Notes: generated from the letters alone by a model not told the origin. Shown: positions 40,172-52,856, counted from the first letter of the stretch. The stretch: 64,000 nucleotides of DNA from Cichorium intybus (GCA_023525715.1 CM042012.1:35226151-35290150), one strand, 5' to 3'. Numbers and translations: made by a program.

Positions 40172-40443
40172 TTTTTTTTAAGATTAACTAAGAGATCGTA
40201 AAAAATGTGCGGGCTAAACGAGAAAAACTGAAAACCCATAAACAAAAAATAAATTGATTTCAAACCGGAAAAACCAAAACAAACAAAAAACTTATAGAAA
40301 CTTAAATTTTCGGTTTGGTTTTGATTTTACCCAAAACTACCTAAATGTCCACCCCTATTATATACTCATCAATTACTAAAGTAGAGTGTCTTTCACGCGT
40401 CCTATTTTGGATATAAAATACGTGTTCCAATTTAAACTAAAAA

Positions 40444-40535
40444 ACCGGTTTGGTGCAGCAGTAGTTGGGAGACTCTTTGAAGCACCTGATGAGGGTTCTA
40501 TCCTCACCCCCTTCGTAATTTTATTTTTTTAAGCA
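40444..40535 (+). other. Possible SINE fragment (tRNA-like)
   Basis: A box A-like GGTTTGGTGCAGCAGT and a box B-like GGGTTCTATCC are spaced about as in tRNA-derived SINEs, followed by a T-rich tail. No TSD found. Confidence 0.3.
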
Positions 40536-40930
40536 AACACGCTCCCTTTTCATGTGATATCTTTTGTTTTGTTTTTTCTTTCAGTATTATTTTATTTATT
40601 TGTTTTTATTGCAAAAATATTATAGTTTTTTAATGTATATTTTTTAATTTAACTCCATACCCATCTATTTCAATCATTAATCACAATATCATTTTCTTAT
40701 TAGTTATTCGTTAAAATGATAAAACACTTTTTTCAAACTTTTTTGTATATTTGTTTTCATGAATATAAGGTTGTTAAAACATATACATTCTTCTAAACGT
40801 TCATTTTTACAAACCAAAAGTATACTATTATGTATAATTTCGTCTAATTTTAAATATATTATGTTTTACCTGTAATCTTCCGCAGCAACACGCAGATGTA
40901 TATCCCCTAGTTTTTTTTTTAATTCGCAAA

Positions 40931-41242
40931 GGGCGTGTTCGGCACACAGCGTTTGAGAGCATTTACCGTTTAGCTTTTAGAAAAACGCTCGAAAAATGAA
41001 AAACCTCGTTCGGCAGCAAAAGCTTTTAGCTTTTATTTTTAACAAAATGCTCATAATCCAAAAGCTATTTCAATTAGCTTTTGGGAGCGTTTAGCATTTG
41101 ACTTTTGATTTTTATATTATTTTACACTACTAAAAGTTAATAAAAGTCACAGCTACCAGCTACCAGCTAACCGCTACCAACTCCAGCTAACCGCTAACCG
41201 CTAATCGCTAACCACTGCCAACTAATTTTACCGAACACGCCC
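40931..41242. mobile_element. hAT-like MITE, 312 bp
   Basis: Terminal inverted repeats GGGCGTGTTCGG and CCGAACACGCCC. The interior has AGCTTTT words in both orientations and a run of GCTAACC units (41150-41215). A clean 8-bp TSD is not visible (only CAAAG is shared), so the superfamily rests on terminus style. Confidence 0.55.
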
Positions 41243-41538
41243 AAAGTGGCCATTAAAAAATAAATAGTTAGTTTGTTAAAAGTGAAAAAATGATGGCAAA
41301 TCATAAAATAATCATTTATAAGATAAGTATTTTTGTGTACCTTTAAACTATATGAAAATATACATAACTTTTAGTTTAAAATAAATATTTTGGTATTCAT
41401 GTTTTTATAAATAATTATTTAAGTTTAAATGTATTTTTTATACTAAATAAATAAACGTAGAAGTAAATAAGTATGGAAGTCATTGCGGATATCTCAACCA
41501 ACAATTTTATCTATATTAATACACGTCAACATATCCAC
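41243..41538. other. No gene seen
   Basis: Plain AT-rich sequence between two transposons. Confidence 0.5.
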
Positions 41539-41541
41539 TAA

Positions 41542-43217
41542 GACCGAGGGGTTGGAGGGATGCGACCCCCCCCCCTCGTGTTATACCACATCAGCAGGAG
41601 AATGCAACAAACACCTCTACCCCCCCTCCCCCCGGCGTTCTGTGACCTCCGCGTTCCGAGGATGTTATGCCCATGACGCGTGAGAACGGTCATATGACCG
41701 TTTGATTTCGAAAAAATGGTCGTTGGCTGCAATTAAAAAAAATTTACCTATAAATTCACATATTTCACACACACAATTTATATTTTTACACACACAAATT
41801 CACATCTTTTACATCCAAATAGCACCCACAATTCACATCAAAAAATAGAAAACGATCCTAACACCCCGCCGTCAAACCCAAATCCCTTTCGAGTAGGCGA
41901 ATATAACGTAAATTATTCGCCTAATTGCACGTTTACGAGCTTGCTTACGGGTTCGTCTCCACCCTAATACCCGTATCCATACCCACCACCACCAAGCCAA
42001 TATCCATATCCACCACCACCTTACCAATACCCACCTTTTCCACAACCATTTTCATCACCACCGCCCGTGCAATCACCACCGATTCCATCACCACCGCCAC
42101 AAGCATCCCCTGACGAGGTCGTCATGGAAACCCAACCACCACCCGCGTCTTCATCACAAAAGAAAAAGAATAGTTCGCGAAACAAGTCACGGAACGCCCA
42201 AGAAGCAAAGGTTCCGTGGACCCAAGATGAAGAAGTTCAATTGGTGAAATCGTGGCTCGCTATTTCCACCGATTCCGAAAAAAGGAATAACCAAAGTTCC
42301 AAACGGTTGTGGGAGCGTATTTTAGCCCATTATCACGAAGTGATGGACCGTGGAGCGTACCGAAACAACGACGGGATTACCGGGAAATGGCGGAAACTTC
42401 ACCAAGAGTCTACCAAGTTCAACGAAATTTTCAACAACTTGGTCAACCTTCGCCGAAGCGGCGAAAACGAGTTCCAAATTTTCAACACGACGATGGAACA
42501 ATACACTCGACTAGTTGGAAAACCTGTTGCGCATTTGAAAGCTTGGGAGATGCAAAATGGTCCAAAATGGATACTAACTCCTGAATCTGCCGGCTCGAGC
42601 TCGGGATCCAAACGTGTGAGGGTCTCAGAATCCAACGACGACGCTTCCGACGCTCGAGACCCGATCGACCTCGAGGACGATGCTCTACTGGAAAACGAGA
42701 TGCCTCCGCCTACCCGCCTGATCGGTCGCGACCGAGCGAAACGAGCCGCCTCCGGCTCGTCATCCAAAGATCAAGTCGTGGAGAAGGTCGATGCTCTTGT
42801 TGAACAATTCTACCGCTTCAACGAAATTCAAGAAACGCGGTTGAATTTTCAAGTTATGAGCAAATCGGGGACGACACAAGACCTCGCGGCAATCCAAGCG
42901 ATGAGCGAAAAAGTTCGGAAAAACTATTTTGATAACTAGTTATTTTTTAATTTAGGAAATGTTTAATCTTTTTTTTAATGTTTTTTTAATTTAATGTAAT
43001 GTCGTTTTATTTTAATATTAATATTATGGTATTTAATTAATTTATAATGTTTGATTTTACCTATAAACAACGCAAAATAAAAAGATGACGTGGAAAATAA
43101 AACGGATGTTATGCTGTCTTACATTTTCTGTGGTGTGTCCTGTGGTTGTCATGATGACGTGTCACTGATGTGGCGACTGTCATGGGGTTGTCATGTTGTC
43201 TTCCACACCCCATAGCC
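41542..43217 (+). mobile_element. Non-autonomous PIF/Harbinger element carrying the Myb/SANT-like ORF, 1.68 kb
   Basis: TSD TAA at 41539-41541 and 43218-43220. The left end is GACCGAGGGGTTGGAGG and the right end read inward is GGCTATGGGGTGTGGAAG, imperfect inverted repeats. CCACATCAG/CTGATGTGG occurs subterminally on both sides. The only gene is the Myb/SANT-like accessory ORF; the DDE transposase gene of autonomous members is missing. Confidence 0.65.
41872..42939 (+). pseudogene. Harbinger-associated Myb/SANT-like DNA-binding protein, 5' end broken
   Basis: The frame is open from 41872 but has a TAA at 41965-41967 and no ATG at its head; an internal ATG at 42067 still gives 290 residues ending at 42939. 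Before it is a Tyr/Pro repeat (YPYPPPP). The Myb/SANT-like domain follows (VPWTQDEEVQLVKSWL through WRKLHQESTKFNEIF), then a conserved WEMQNGPKW-type segment, a serine-rich acidic linker and a helical C-terminus. In PIF/Harbinger elements this protein binds DNA and brings the transposase to the ends; plant databases often give such proteins unrelated names. The premature stop suggests decay, although the internal start could yield the DNA-binding part. Confidence 0.75.
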
Positions 43218-43220
43218 TAA

Positions 43221-44276
43221 CCCCAAAAAGTAATTAAAAAAATAATAAAAAGGATTCACAATAACAGGAAGCCTAAAATATATTTCTTTTAAAGAATTAT
43301 CATAAAATTATACGGAGAATAAGTATAATTAGCACGTATTTAGTAGTTATATAAGTTGAAACTAAGAACAAATTACAAAATATAATATTGCATTTTATTT
43401 CCGAAGGTGTTACTAAAGTAATTACATAATCATTTAAAATTATTACTCATTATTGTTGGTATTATTTGGTTGTGATGAAGTGAAGCTTGGACGGGTTCCG
43501 AAGTTATCCACTCTGACGGTAGATGTATATGAAGATGCCGAAGTTTGTTATGTCAGTTTTACTTTTTGTTGCATGTTGCATGGTGAAGTCGTACATAGTA
43601 CACTGACGTGCAGGGCACGTCCTAGGTCAAATAGTGGTGCGATATGCGTCTGTACTGTTTGTCCTTTATGTCAGTACTTTTGTCCTCCTGATTTAGTATA
43701 TATATCACGGTGGTTTGCCATGTCGAATAGGCTTATAGTTAAGACTACCATATCCTTCAAGCGTTGCTCGTCCATTGATTCATAGCACGATTGTGATGTA
43801 TTCTTACTCAAATTTAATTTAACCATTCGACACTATGTTTATTAATTCTTATCTTGCTTGATTGTTTGCTTGTTTGCTTATTTTGTCATCTCATATCGAT
43901 TATAGACTTATCAATTTTCTTTATCAACTAACTATTCTGCCTATTTTGTAAATCTAAGTTTATAATATGTTATATACACTCTATAGTCTATAAACTTTAA
44001 AAATATCATATTTACCCAAATTATTATTTTAATCGATTTTAATAAGTTAAAATCTATAAATAACTAAATAGTTAATTCATATTGAAGCAGTTTCACACTA
44101 CCACAACTTATATTTTCATCATTGAATATTGAAAGATGTAAAATAATCAACTTTTAACGGACATATTTCTTGTCAATCTATGGAATGATGCATAAGTTCA
44201 TATTGTTAAGAATCATTTCAATAACATCTCTAAGTAAGTATGTTAAATTATAATTCAATTACATATGTTGATACGT
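43221..44276. other. No gene recognised
   Basis: A 110-codon open frame at 43453-43785 is cysteine-rich but matches no family I know. The rest is AT-rich. Confidence 0.35.
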
Positions 44277-44532
44277 ATTTTACTTTAGAGAATTTTAAAG
44301 AAGCAGCTTTCCAAATTGTTCTCATGCCCAAAAATATCAATGGATGCAAAAAGATAGGGAGAAAGTGTACTCGCATATTATCAAACGGCCTCCTAAACGA
44401 CCCAAAAAATAGAATTAAACTATTATATGAGTTTAAAAAAGGCGCAAGTGTTCACGATGTGGTGAATATGAACATTTTGAAAAGACATGCAAGAATCTCC
44501 AATCTCAAGGTCTGGATCCGAGTGAAACATCC
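44277..44532 (+). pseudogene. Relic of a MULE-type transposase C-terminus
   Basis: Read with frame changes, the stretch gives a basic proline-rich segment (KRPPKRPKNR) and then a CCHC zinc knuckle CSRCGEYEHFEKTC near 44467-44508. This order is typical of the end of Mutator-like/FAR1-like transposases. A stop and at least one frameshift separate the parts; no catalytic region was found upstream. Confidence 0.45.
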
Positions 44533-46196
44533 TCCTCTAAAAGGTTTCTCAAATTTCTATTTCCTTTGTTGTATTTCATAAAATTATCAATAATTATACA
44601 ATGTTTTATAATATTTTTATTTATTTTATAAGACGTCGAAAGAATGCAAAATCTCATGGCAGCTTGAGAGTATTATGTGAAAAATCTCGTAAAGACCCGT
44701 TGCCAGCTTTCAAAGTCAAAGCTAGAATTCACTTAGCTAATACGAGTACCACGTGGACCGAAAGAGGTCAATTTTACATTTTTTTGTTGGTTTAACTATT
44801 TTTCCTTGAAATACAATGCCCATTAATATGTTTTGAATGATTTTCCTTATCAATGAATACAAAGAATTTTGTTTGGTTGTTTCTTAAAAGAAGTGGTTTC
44901 AATAAAAAAATACGTTCTTTTGCATAAGATTGACTAACTCTTTATAGCTCAAACGATAAAACTAGAAACAACGAGAGTGTTGAATTGCCTCAATATAAAT
45001 TAATTATTTAGTTATTTATGGGTTTTTTAACTTTTTAAATTTGATTAAAATAATAATTTGGTTAAATATAATATTTTGAAATGTATGAATTATTTTAAAC
45101 TTAGATTTACAATAATGACATAATTGTCAATTGATAAAATTAAAGATTTAGATAAATATGATATTATGAAAGTTTAAAAAAATTAAATATGATATTTGAA
45201 AATTAAATGATATTTTGATGTCGTTTTTGAAATTCAGCGGAATATATAGAGTATTTAAACCTTCAACACCTATGGCGATCATGCCGTTCAGGTAATTTCA
45301 ATTCTTGCGGCCTAGGCTTTTTCATGTAAAACATGATTGGCAAGGATATATTAAGACAATTTGATAATGGGCATGCATGCTGTATCTGATCAACTTGGAA
45401 CCACTTTCTTCATCACAAACTTCCCTTAAACTCTTGGTTCTGGAGATTTATGGGATCTTTTGGAAAATATGGCACTATGACAGTTGTTTTTGTTACCCTG
45501 AGGAAAGTAAACTGGTAAAGATGTTTGAGTTTGTATGCTTTGTCCGAGTCCATCGTCACGATTCTTTTATCTGCAAGTTGTGCATCAATTTGGATCGGTA
45601 GTTTTAAACTTTAAACTATTCGAGTCTCTTGCACGATTTCAACATAATCAACCTCACAATCAAAATCATGGCCAAAACTTGAAAAGAAACAGACAACGCA
45701 CTACACATGTGGATGTTCAAGAAGAAAACGACATTTTCAAAGCTATTAGATCCCAAGCTCCGGTTGTCTCGGCGGCATGTGATTTTAACAACGATAATCA
45801 TGTTAAGGAGCAATTGAAAGATGATTACATTCTTTTGAATTCTAGAAACTCTATTATTGATCAAAGTAATCATGATCTTATCATTATTGGCGAGGTGAAG
45901 GAGATTACTTATCGTTCCATTATTCATGCATTATGTATGAATGAAAGTTAAGTTGATTTGGTGATCAAATATTCAGGAGTATTGAGAACTACCATGGATT
46001 ATATGGTCCAAAGATTTTGTTGTCTCGAATTGAATATTATGGCTTGATTTCGAGGTGATTCAAATTGAATAATTGGTCCCAAAAACATTTTCTAAGAGCT
46101 AGCCGGTGGGGAAAGGTTACTCTTTGTTGAAACTTGTGAAACAATGAATTTATATGGCCGTAGAGCTTGTGTTCAACTGCTCCATTACTTAGTTCG
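44533..46196. other. No gene recognised; open frame of unknown origin at 45535-45951
   Basis: The 138-codon frame has an Asn/Gln/His-rich start and an acidic centre (VQEENDIFKAIRS) and no recognised domain. The rest is AT-rich. The last bases, GTTCG, flank the copia LTR. Confidence 0.3.
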
Positions 46197-46387
46197 TGTT
46201 AGGTTGATTGAGCTTGGGAGAGAAGAAATGGAGAATGATTGAATTTCATTACTCAAAATGAGTTACGTAAGAGAACATATATACAGCAAAATGATAAACG
46301 ACTAACTAACACTAACTAACTAACCGACTCCAACTAACTAACAGAAAATAAGTAAATTACGGTAATACCCTTAACTTAAATCTAACA
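46197..46387 (-). repeat. 3' LTR of the copia element
   Basis: 191 bp; both strands read TGTTAG...TAACA at the ends. Very short for an LTR. Confidence 0.92.
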
Positions 46388-46392
46388 CCCCC

Positions 46393-48074
46393 TCAATCTA
46401 GAGGGTACGAAAGTATCCCCAGATTGGGAATTGCTGCTTTATGCTTAGGGCCGGGCAAAGATTTTGTCATTATGTCAGCAAATTGATCATTAGTCGGTAC
46501 ATGAGACAACGTAATAAGTCCGTCTTGAAGCTTTTTTCGGACGTAATGGCAGTCAATTTCAATGTGTTTGGTCCTCTCATGATAAACCGGGTTCTTGGCA
46601 ATGTATATGGTAGCTAAACTATCACACTTTAAAGGAATTGGTTGGACTCCTGGAACTTGTAAATCTTGAAAGATACGTGTTAGCCAAGCCAATTCAGCAC
46701 AAGTTCTTCGCATGGATCGATATTAGCCTCCGCTGATGATAATGATACATTGAGCTGCTTCTTTGATTTCCATGAACTTGGATTGCCACCAAATAGAATA
46801 AAGAATCCACTTACTGAACGTCGAGTAGCTGGACAAGATGCCCAGTCGAAGTCACAATATGCCTCAATGTTGAAAGTGAGATTGTTGTTGAAATGTAGAC
46901 CTTGATGAATAGTACATTTAAGATACCGCAGAATATGTAAAGCAGCTGCTAGATGACTTTTAGTTGGTTGTTGGTTGAATTGACTCAAGTATTGGACATC
47001 AAACGACAAATCAGGTCTTGTATGTAAAAGGTAGTTAAGTTTTCCAACTAGTTGACGATATAGAGTGGTATCAATAAGTGTGGAATCCTTAGGAGAATGG
47101 CCATTGAACTTAGATGGTAAAGGAATTGCAACTGGAGCATAATCATCCATTGAGTAAAGGGTCAATAATTCACGAATGAATTTCTGTTGATGAAGAACAA
47201 TGCCAGAAGGAATATGAGTGAATTCCAATCCAAGAAAAAACCAAATGCGTCCTAGATCCTTGATTTTAAAAGTATCATTCAAAAATTCCTTGATAAAATC
47301 AATCTCTTGTGTGTCATTCCCAGTGATAAGGATATCGTCTACATAAACGGCTATGATGATAACAACATTAAGAGTACTCTTAGGGAAAAGAGAGTGATCG
47401 TTTGGAGAATGACAATATCCTTTGGTATATAAAGTAGATGACAATTTCGCATACCACTGGCGAGAGGCTTGCCTCAAGCCATACAAAGACTTATTAAGCT
47501 TGCACACTAGAGATGGAGAAGACACATGCAAACCAGGGGGAACCTTCCTGTAAACTTCTTTATGAAGGTCTCCGTGAAGAAATGCGTTGTTGACATCAAA
47601 TTGATGAATGCTCCAACCTCGTTTAATAGCAACAAAAACAAGGCATCGTATAATTGTAAACTTGACAACGGGTGAAAAGGTTTCGTGGTAATCAATACCT
47701 TCTTTTTGTGTAAAACCCTTAGCTACCAATCTTGCTTTGTACCTTTCGATAGATCCATCTTGTTTATATTTCAGCTTGTATACCCATTTACATACAATAT
47801 GCTTCTTGTTTTTAGGAAGTTTAACAACTGTCCACGTGTTATTGTCATGAAAGGCTTGTAACGCCTTTTGCATAGCATCCTCCCAGTGAACATTGCCACG
47901 AGCTTGATGATAAAACATTGGCCAAGGTTCATGAGTAGTAACATTGAAAGCAAAAGAAGAAGATTGAGTGATTGAAGGGGGATTAAAAGAATCTTGAAAG
48001 ATGCACAGATTGGTAAGTATATGAGAACAAGAAGGATCATTTGTGGAGGCTTGATTACAAACATAATCTCGCAA
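46393..48074 (-). pseudogene. pol: Reverse transcriptase-RNase H of the copia element
   Basis: The frame from 48074 holds the copia RT: HWEDAMQKAL at its head, FSPVVKFTIIRC, FDVNNAFLHGDL, LYGLRQASRQW, and the catalytic YVDDILITG near 47330. RNase H follows with YCDFDWASCPATRRSVSGF and SLSSAEA. A one-base deletion near 46730 moves the remainder (MRRTCAELAWLTRIF through KHIEIDCHYVRKKL) into another frame ending at 46393. It copies element RNA into DNA in cytoplasmic particles when intact. Confidence 0.92.
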
Positions 48075-48204
48075 GTGAGAGGGTGGTTGTCTAGTTCGAG
48101 AAGGTCTGGTATTTATAATAGGAACATGAGGATTTTGAATAATATCAACAGGAGGATTATTTGAAGAGATTATGGGATCAAGAGGGTTATCAGTTGAGTG
48201 ATCT

Positions 48205-49728
48205 TCATTGCATGGAGAGGGTATGTATGAGGATGAACAAGATTGTAATAAAGTGGTTCTTAAGGTATGTAAAGGGAAGAAACTTTAGAAAAACTTCACA
48301 TCTCTTGTAAGTTGTAACAAATATTTTCTTTGTTTCTGTATTAAGAACACGATAAGCTTTCTGAGCATTTGGATATCCAATAAAGATACATGTTTGAGAT
48401 CGGGGCATGAATATATCCCTTCCAACTGTAGAAGTGGTAACAAAACATAAGCATCCAAACGATTTTAAAGTTGTAAGATCTGGTGGGTGATTATGTAGCA
48501 TTTGAAAATGAGACTTCCATTTAAGAACTTTAGTTGGCATCCTGTTTATGAGAAGCACAGCTGTCTTAACACATTCTCCCCAGTATGATGGAGTTAAACC
48601 AGCTTGGAAGTATAAGGCTCGTGCAGTTTCGATTATATGCTTATATTTTCGCTCCACAATGCCATTCTGTTATGGAGTGTAAGCAACAGTTCTTTGATGA
48701 ACAATGCCTTGTGAAGAATAAAACTCTATACCTTCAGTACTATTCCCCAATTCATATGCATTATCAGTCCGAATAACTTTGATTGTCTTTGAAAATTGAG
48801 TTTGAATGAGTTTAACAAAATCTTTAATAAGAGTGAATGCATAACTCTTATTGTTTAACAAATGAACCCACATATTTCTACTATAATCATCCACGATTGT
48901 TATGAAAAATTTATGACCATCATGAGAAAGATGTTTATACGGACCCCACAAATCAATATGAACTAAATCAAATGAACTTTGAGATTGAGTATGACTGGAA
49001 GGAAAAGATTCACGATGTTGTCTAGCTTTGAAACAAATCAGACATGTAGAAGTGTCATGATAACTAGAAGGAATAAGCGAAAGACGTTTTAACGTTTCAA
49101 TTGAAGCATGACCAAATCGATTATGCCACAACGTTACATCAGAAGTTTTATTGGAAGTACATGTAGTAAAACAATCAGGATGTTTGAATACAGAAAAGCT
49201 AAATGACAAATTGGATTTAAGAGAGTGATGTTCAAAGACGTAAAGATAATTGATGCTATTCCCTAAGACTCCAAGCGCAAGCTTACTCTTCGTCAAAGGG
49301 TCCTGCATCAAACACTGTTGATCAATGAATATGAAAAAGGTTTGAAGTTGAGATGCGAGTTTTGATATAGATACAAGATTTTATTTGAATCGTGGAACAT
49401 ACAATACTTTTTGAAGGACAATTGAATCATGAATTTGAACATCACCGTAGTATTCAACTGAAGCATCATGTCCATCAGGTAATCCAATCATGTGAGATTG
49501 ATTTAGCTTATGAAACGTAAAGAAAAGTTCTCGATTAGAACACATATGATCAGTTGCTCCGAAATCAACAATCCAAGGCATATGAGTTTGCAACTTATTG
49601 GAAGACTTGTAAACATTCATTGTGAAATGTTTAAAAGAGAATGAAGATATACCTTCATCTTCAACGTTAACTGATGAAGTGACATGATTGCTACAGGAAG
49701 AAGAAGACACATTGCTGGAATTGAACAA
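48205..49728 (-). pseudogene. Protease-integrase of the copia element
   Basis: Protease: WIVDFGATDHMCSN at about 49560, where the catalytic D-S-G triplet reads D-F-G. Integrase zinc-binding region WHNRFGHASIETL with CLICFKARQ (49000-49130). Catalytic aspartates in DLWGP and IRTDNA, and glutamate in NGIVERK. A stop at 48670-48672 separates the last two. A further stop lies at 49381-49383. The gap 48075-48204 to RT also has stops. Confidence 0.88.
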
Positions 49729-49859
49729 TTAAAGAAGATGATTGTATTGTTCTTCTGTAATTCCAAGTTCAGACTTAGTAGAGACATTTTGGACTGTTGA
49801 TTTAGGTTCTTCCTTCTTTGATTTTGTGAATTTGAATGTTGACGGGAATCCAATCAAAC

Positions 49860-50663
49860 GATAATACTACGCTTTCGTATGTCAAGGCTTCTTACAGTGA
49901 TTACAGGTTAATTGCTTTTTATTTGAATGATTGTCGGAGGAAACATGCATAGCAATGGATTCGAGATTAATCTGAGAATTGTTTGTAATACGTCGCTGCT
50001 GTTCTTCTTGAACGATTAACGAATATGCAATGGAAACACTCGGTAATGGCTTCATCATCAAAATTTGACCACGTAAAATTTTATAACTGTCATTTAATCC
50101 CATTAATAGCTGAATCAACCTTTGTTCTTCAAGGAATTTGTGAATAGCAGCAGCAGCGTCACAGGAACACGGGGAAGATTCTGAACTACTCGAAGTTCAT
50201 CCCAAATTTCGGTTAATTTTGTGAAGTAAGTCGAAAAATTCTCAAATCCTTGTGATATCGAGAATATTTCTTGCTGAATTTGATAAAGAAGAGCTCCGTT
50301 GGATTGTTCATACCGTTGATTAAGCTCGTTCCAAATTGAAGAAGCAGTTTGAAGGAAAAGAACACTCTCAGCAATGTTTTTGGACAATGAATTCAGCAAC
50401 CATCTGATTACCATCGAATTGGCCCTATACCAATTAGGATAAGATGTCGAATCTACGAGAGGCTGAGAAATCAATCCATCAACGAAACCTAGCTTATTTT
50501 TGGCGGCTAAGGAAATGATCATGGATCGTTTCCATGAATTAAAGTCGTTTCCATCAAATGGAGTATTAACAAGCAATAGGTTTGGATTATCGGATGAGCT
50601 TATGAAATAAGGGCTTGAATGATCAATATTTGGAGAAGATGAAGTTGGTTCGGGTTGAGCCAT
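49860..50663 (-). pseudogene. gag: gag of the copia element
   Basis: Starts ATG at 50663, 11 bases after the primer-binding site. Contains the copia gag signature GNDFNSWKRSMIISLAAKNK and the region FLQTASSIWNELNQRY. A frameshift near 50115-50125 changes frame to 50118-49882 (LLMGLNDSYKILRGQILMM). The zinc knuckle starts CNHCKKP but a TGA follows directly and a second stop lies a few codons on. Confidence 0.88.
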
Positions 50664-50677
50664 TGAAGATTAAGCTT

Positions 50678-50689
50678 GCTCTGATACCA
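50678..50689 (-). promoter_or_regulatory. Primer-binding site of the copia element
   Basis: The minus strand reads TGGTATCAGAGC immediately next to the LTR; initiator tRNA-Met type. Confidence 0.9.
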
Positions 50690-50880
50690 TGTTAGGTTGA
50701 TTGAGCTTGGGAGAGAAGAAATGGAGAATGATTGAATTTCATTACTCAAAATGAGTTACAGAAGAGAACATATATACAGCAAAATGATAAACGACTAACT
50801 AACACTAACTAACTAACCGATTCCAACTAACTAACAGAAAATAAGTAAATTACGGTAATACCCTTAACTTAAATCTAACA
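50690..50880 (-). repeat. 5' LTR of the copia element
   Basis: 191 bp, matching 46197-46387. Confidence 0.92.
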
Positions 50881-51530
50881 GTTCAGATCCAACCCATTAA
50901 CTGGTTCAGCTGCAACAGTTAATGTTCTAGTTAAAAAAATGGCCATAGTAGCAACTATAACTCATATAGAGCCCTTCATCCCAACTCTGCTATCCGATTT
51001 GAGTTCTCATGTATCATCTCCATGATATACTCCACATCATCAACAAGTCGATTGTTATTTTCATAGGCAAAAGTCATGGTGACTTAATGAGTAAAGATAT
51101 AACTTATGCAATAGTAATGGGGCATGCATAGTGTTGCAATATGCCAAGTTGAGAGAAAGAGCTTAAAGCTCTTATTAGTGTGATTGGTGGATGTACGGGT
51201 TTATAATGAATGTAGTCTCTGGTAACTCTAGATGTGTGGGGGCGGTAAGAAATGTGTGTGGATTAAAGGTCTATGTTTGGAATATTATATTAATTTTTTT
51301 TTTGTTATTCAAGAATTTGGATTGACCAAAGTCCAAACTATATACTTGTACCGTAGCTGCAAATATGTTTGTACATCGTGGACCAAAGTCCAAACTATAT
51401 ATTGGGACCCTTCTATTTTTTCAAGAAAATGGTTCATTTGTTCAAATATTTATGTGGCAGCTGAATTTTGATTTACAAATTACCTTATATAAATGCTTAT
51501 GCTCCTCGAAAATTGATTAAAAAGAAGATA
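50881..51530. other. No gene recognised
   Basis: A direct repeat GACCAAAGTCCAAACTATAT occurs at 51324 and 51381. May include the upstream part of the LINE relic that follows. Confidence 0.35.
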
Positions 51531-51539
51531 CTTTAGTAC

Positions 51540-52110
51540 TAGACTAATGGGAGCTATTTTTGGTGAATTTATTATACTTGGTGATTTCAATGATGTTTGT
51601 AATTTATAGAACTTTTTGGCTATATTTTTTGTCAACGATCATCCAATTGTTTTTTTAACAACTTCAACAATGAAGCAGATTTGGTGTCCATATAGGGTGA
51701 GTTCTTTCAAGTAGATAAATAAAAGATCCAAATGAGAAAAACCAAATGAACCCTATGATAGGATATGATTTGTAATGTATGGTCTCTTAGGAGTTAGTTT
51801 GGATCACAAATGGTCAAACCATTGTTCGATTCTTTTAAAGGACAAGGTTGTTGATCACGATCTAACTCCTTTTAAATTGTTTTATTTTTTTATTCAGTTT
51901 TGATGATATTGATAACGTTGTCTCCTCTTCTGGACCTCCTTTAATAAAATGATGATCTTCAAAGATATATGAAATCCTTGAAAGGTTGCATAAATAATTG
52001 GCTAGTTGAGAAGGAAAAGGATTTTGGACTTTTGGTCATAAGATTTATCTTCAAAAAACATCGTTGAAATTCATGCTCTAATTGATGGGGGCTAGTGACT
52101 CGGAGATGCA
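51540..52110 (+). pseudogene. Relic of a LINE (non-LTR) endonuclease region
   Basis: In broken frames: IILGDFNDVCN near 51575, like the GDFN motif of apurinic-type LINE endonucleases; FFVNDHP and FNNF-like text; then SLDHKWSNHCSILLKDKVV and DHDLTPFKLF near 51795-51885, matching the SDHCPI motif that closes the domain; then GCINNWLVEKEKDFG, like the linker to RT. Multiple stops. This domain nicks target DNA for target-primed reverse transcription. Confidence 0.6.
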
Positions 52111-52584
52111 AAATAGAATTACACCAGTACAACGTGCTTCATAAAACCAGGTTAAAACGATTCTAAAATATGGTTCACGACCCGATTTTATTCTGTTGAA
52201 ATATTTGCTTGATGTTTGAAAGAACGTGCTTTCCAACCGGACATTGTTAAGTGATAAAGTTCTGATGTCTTAAATTGAACTGACGCTCATATAAAAAATA
52301 CAATTCGATTATTTAAACATTACCGTTACCTATAACAAAATTTAATAATTAATGTTTTTTCAACCGAATCTATCATACGTTATGGTTATTTCATATGTTA
52401 TGATTATTAAGTGGCACAGCATATGCCCGCCTTTTTTGAAGTATTGGATTCAAATCCAGCTAAAAGATTAGGTGGGTTATGATTAGAATTAGGTATAATA
52501 ATATTTACTAATTCAAAAAAAAATGATAAAAATAAATAAAATAATAAAATAAGTTTTTGTTGTTTTTCATGAAACTCAGATACT
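52111..52584. other. No gene; AT-rich
   Basis: A tRNA-like pair of boxes (GGCACAGCATATGCCCG and GGATTCAAATCC at 52413-52460) with an A-rich tail near 52510-52540 could be a SINE fragment; no TSD established. Confidence 0.3.
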
Positions 52585-52856
52585 TTAATAAAATGGTAAA
52601 TTTCAAAAAAGACACTAAGTTTTCAAAAAAGTTCGATTTTGACACTATGTTATTTTTTTTCAATTAAGTCACTAACTTTTTAATTTTTCTCAATTAAATC
52701 ACTATGTTTTCAATTTTGACCACTTGACCGTTCAACCCGGTTGTCGGCTGACGTGGCATGGTGACGTGTCAGTCTTGATGATGTGGCGCTGATATGGCAT
52801 GCTGACGTGGCACCAAGTTGTCAAAATTAAAACAAAATTGAAAACATAGTGACTTA

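Larger units (their letters stand above)
38323..40930. other. No gene; AT-rich with small repeats
   Basis: GGGGCGGACCCAGAAAA at 38327 resembles a common plant transposon terminus but no partner was found. 38880-39200 is GC-richer with no recognisable frame. 39377-39396 is a near-perfect palindrome (TGTGTGAGT, TG, ACTCACACA). Nothing else stands out. Confidence 0.4.
46197..50880 (-). mobile_element. Full-length Ty1/copia retrotransposon, minus strand, 4.7 kb, inactivated
   Basis: LTRs of 191 bp at 46197-46387 and 50690-50880 differ at only a few sites. Flanks are GTTCG and GTTCA, a 5-bp TSD with one mismatch. On the minus strand the order is primer-binding site, gag, protease, integrase, RT, RNase H and polypurine tract (TTGAGGGGG beside 46388). 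Integrase before RT defines copia. At least three stops and several frameshifts make it inactive. Confidence 0.93.

Noticed and set aside
43453..43785. Cysteine-rich 110-codon frame as a secreted peptide gene
   Set aside because: No signal peptide at its start and no regular cysteine spacing; surrounded by transposon debris.
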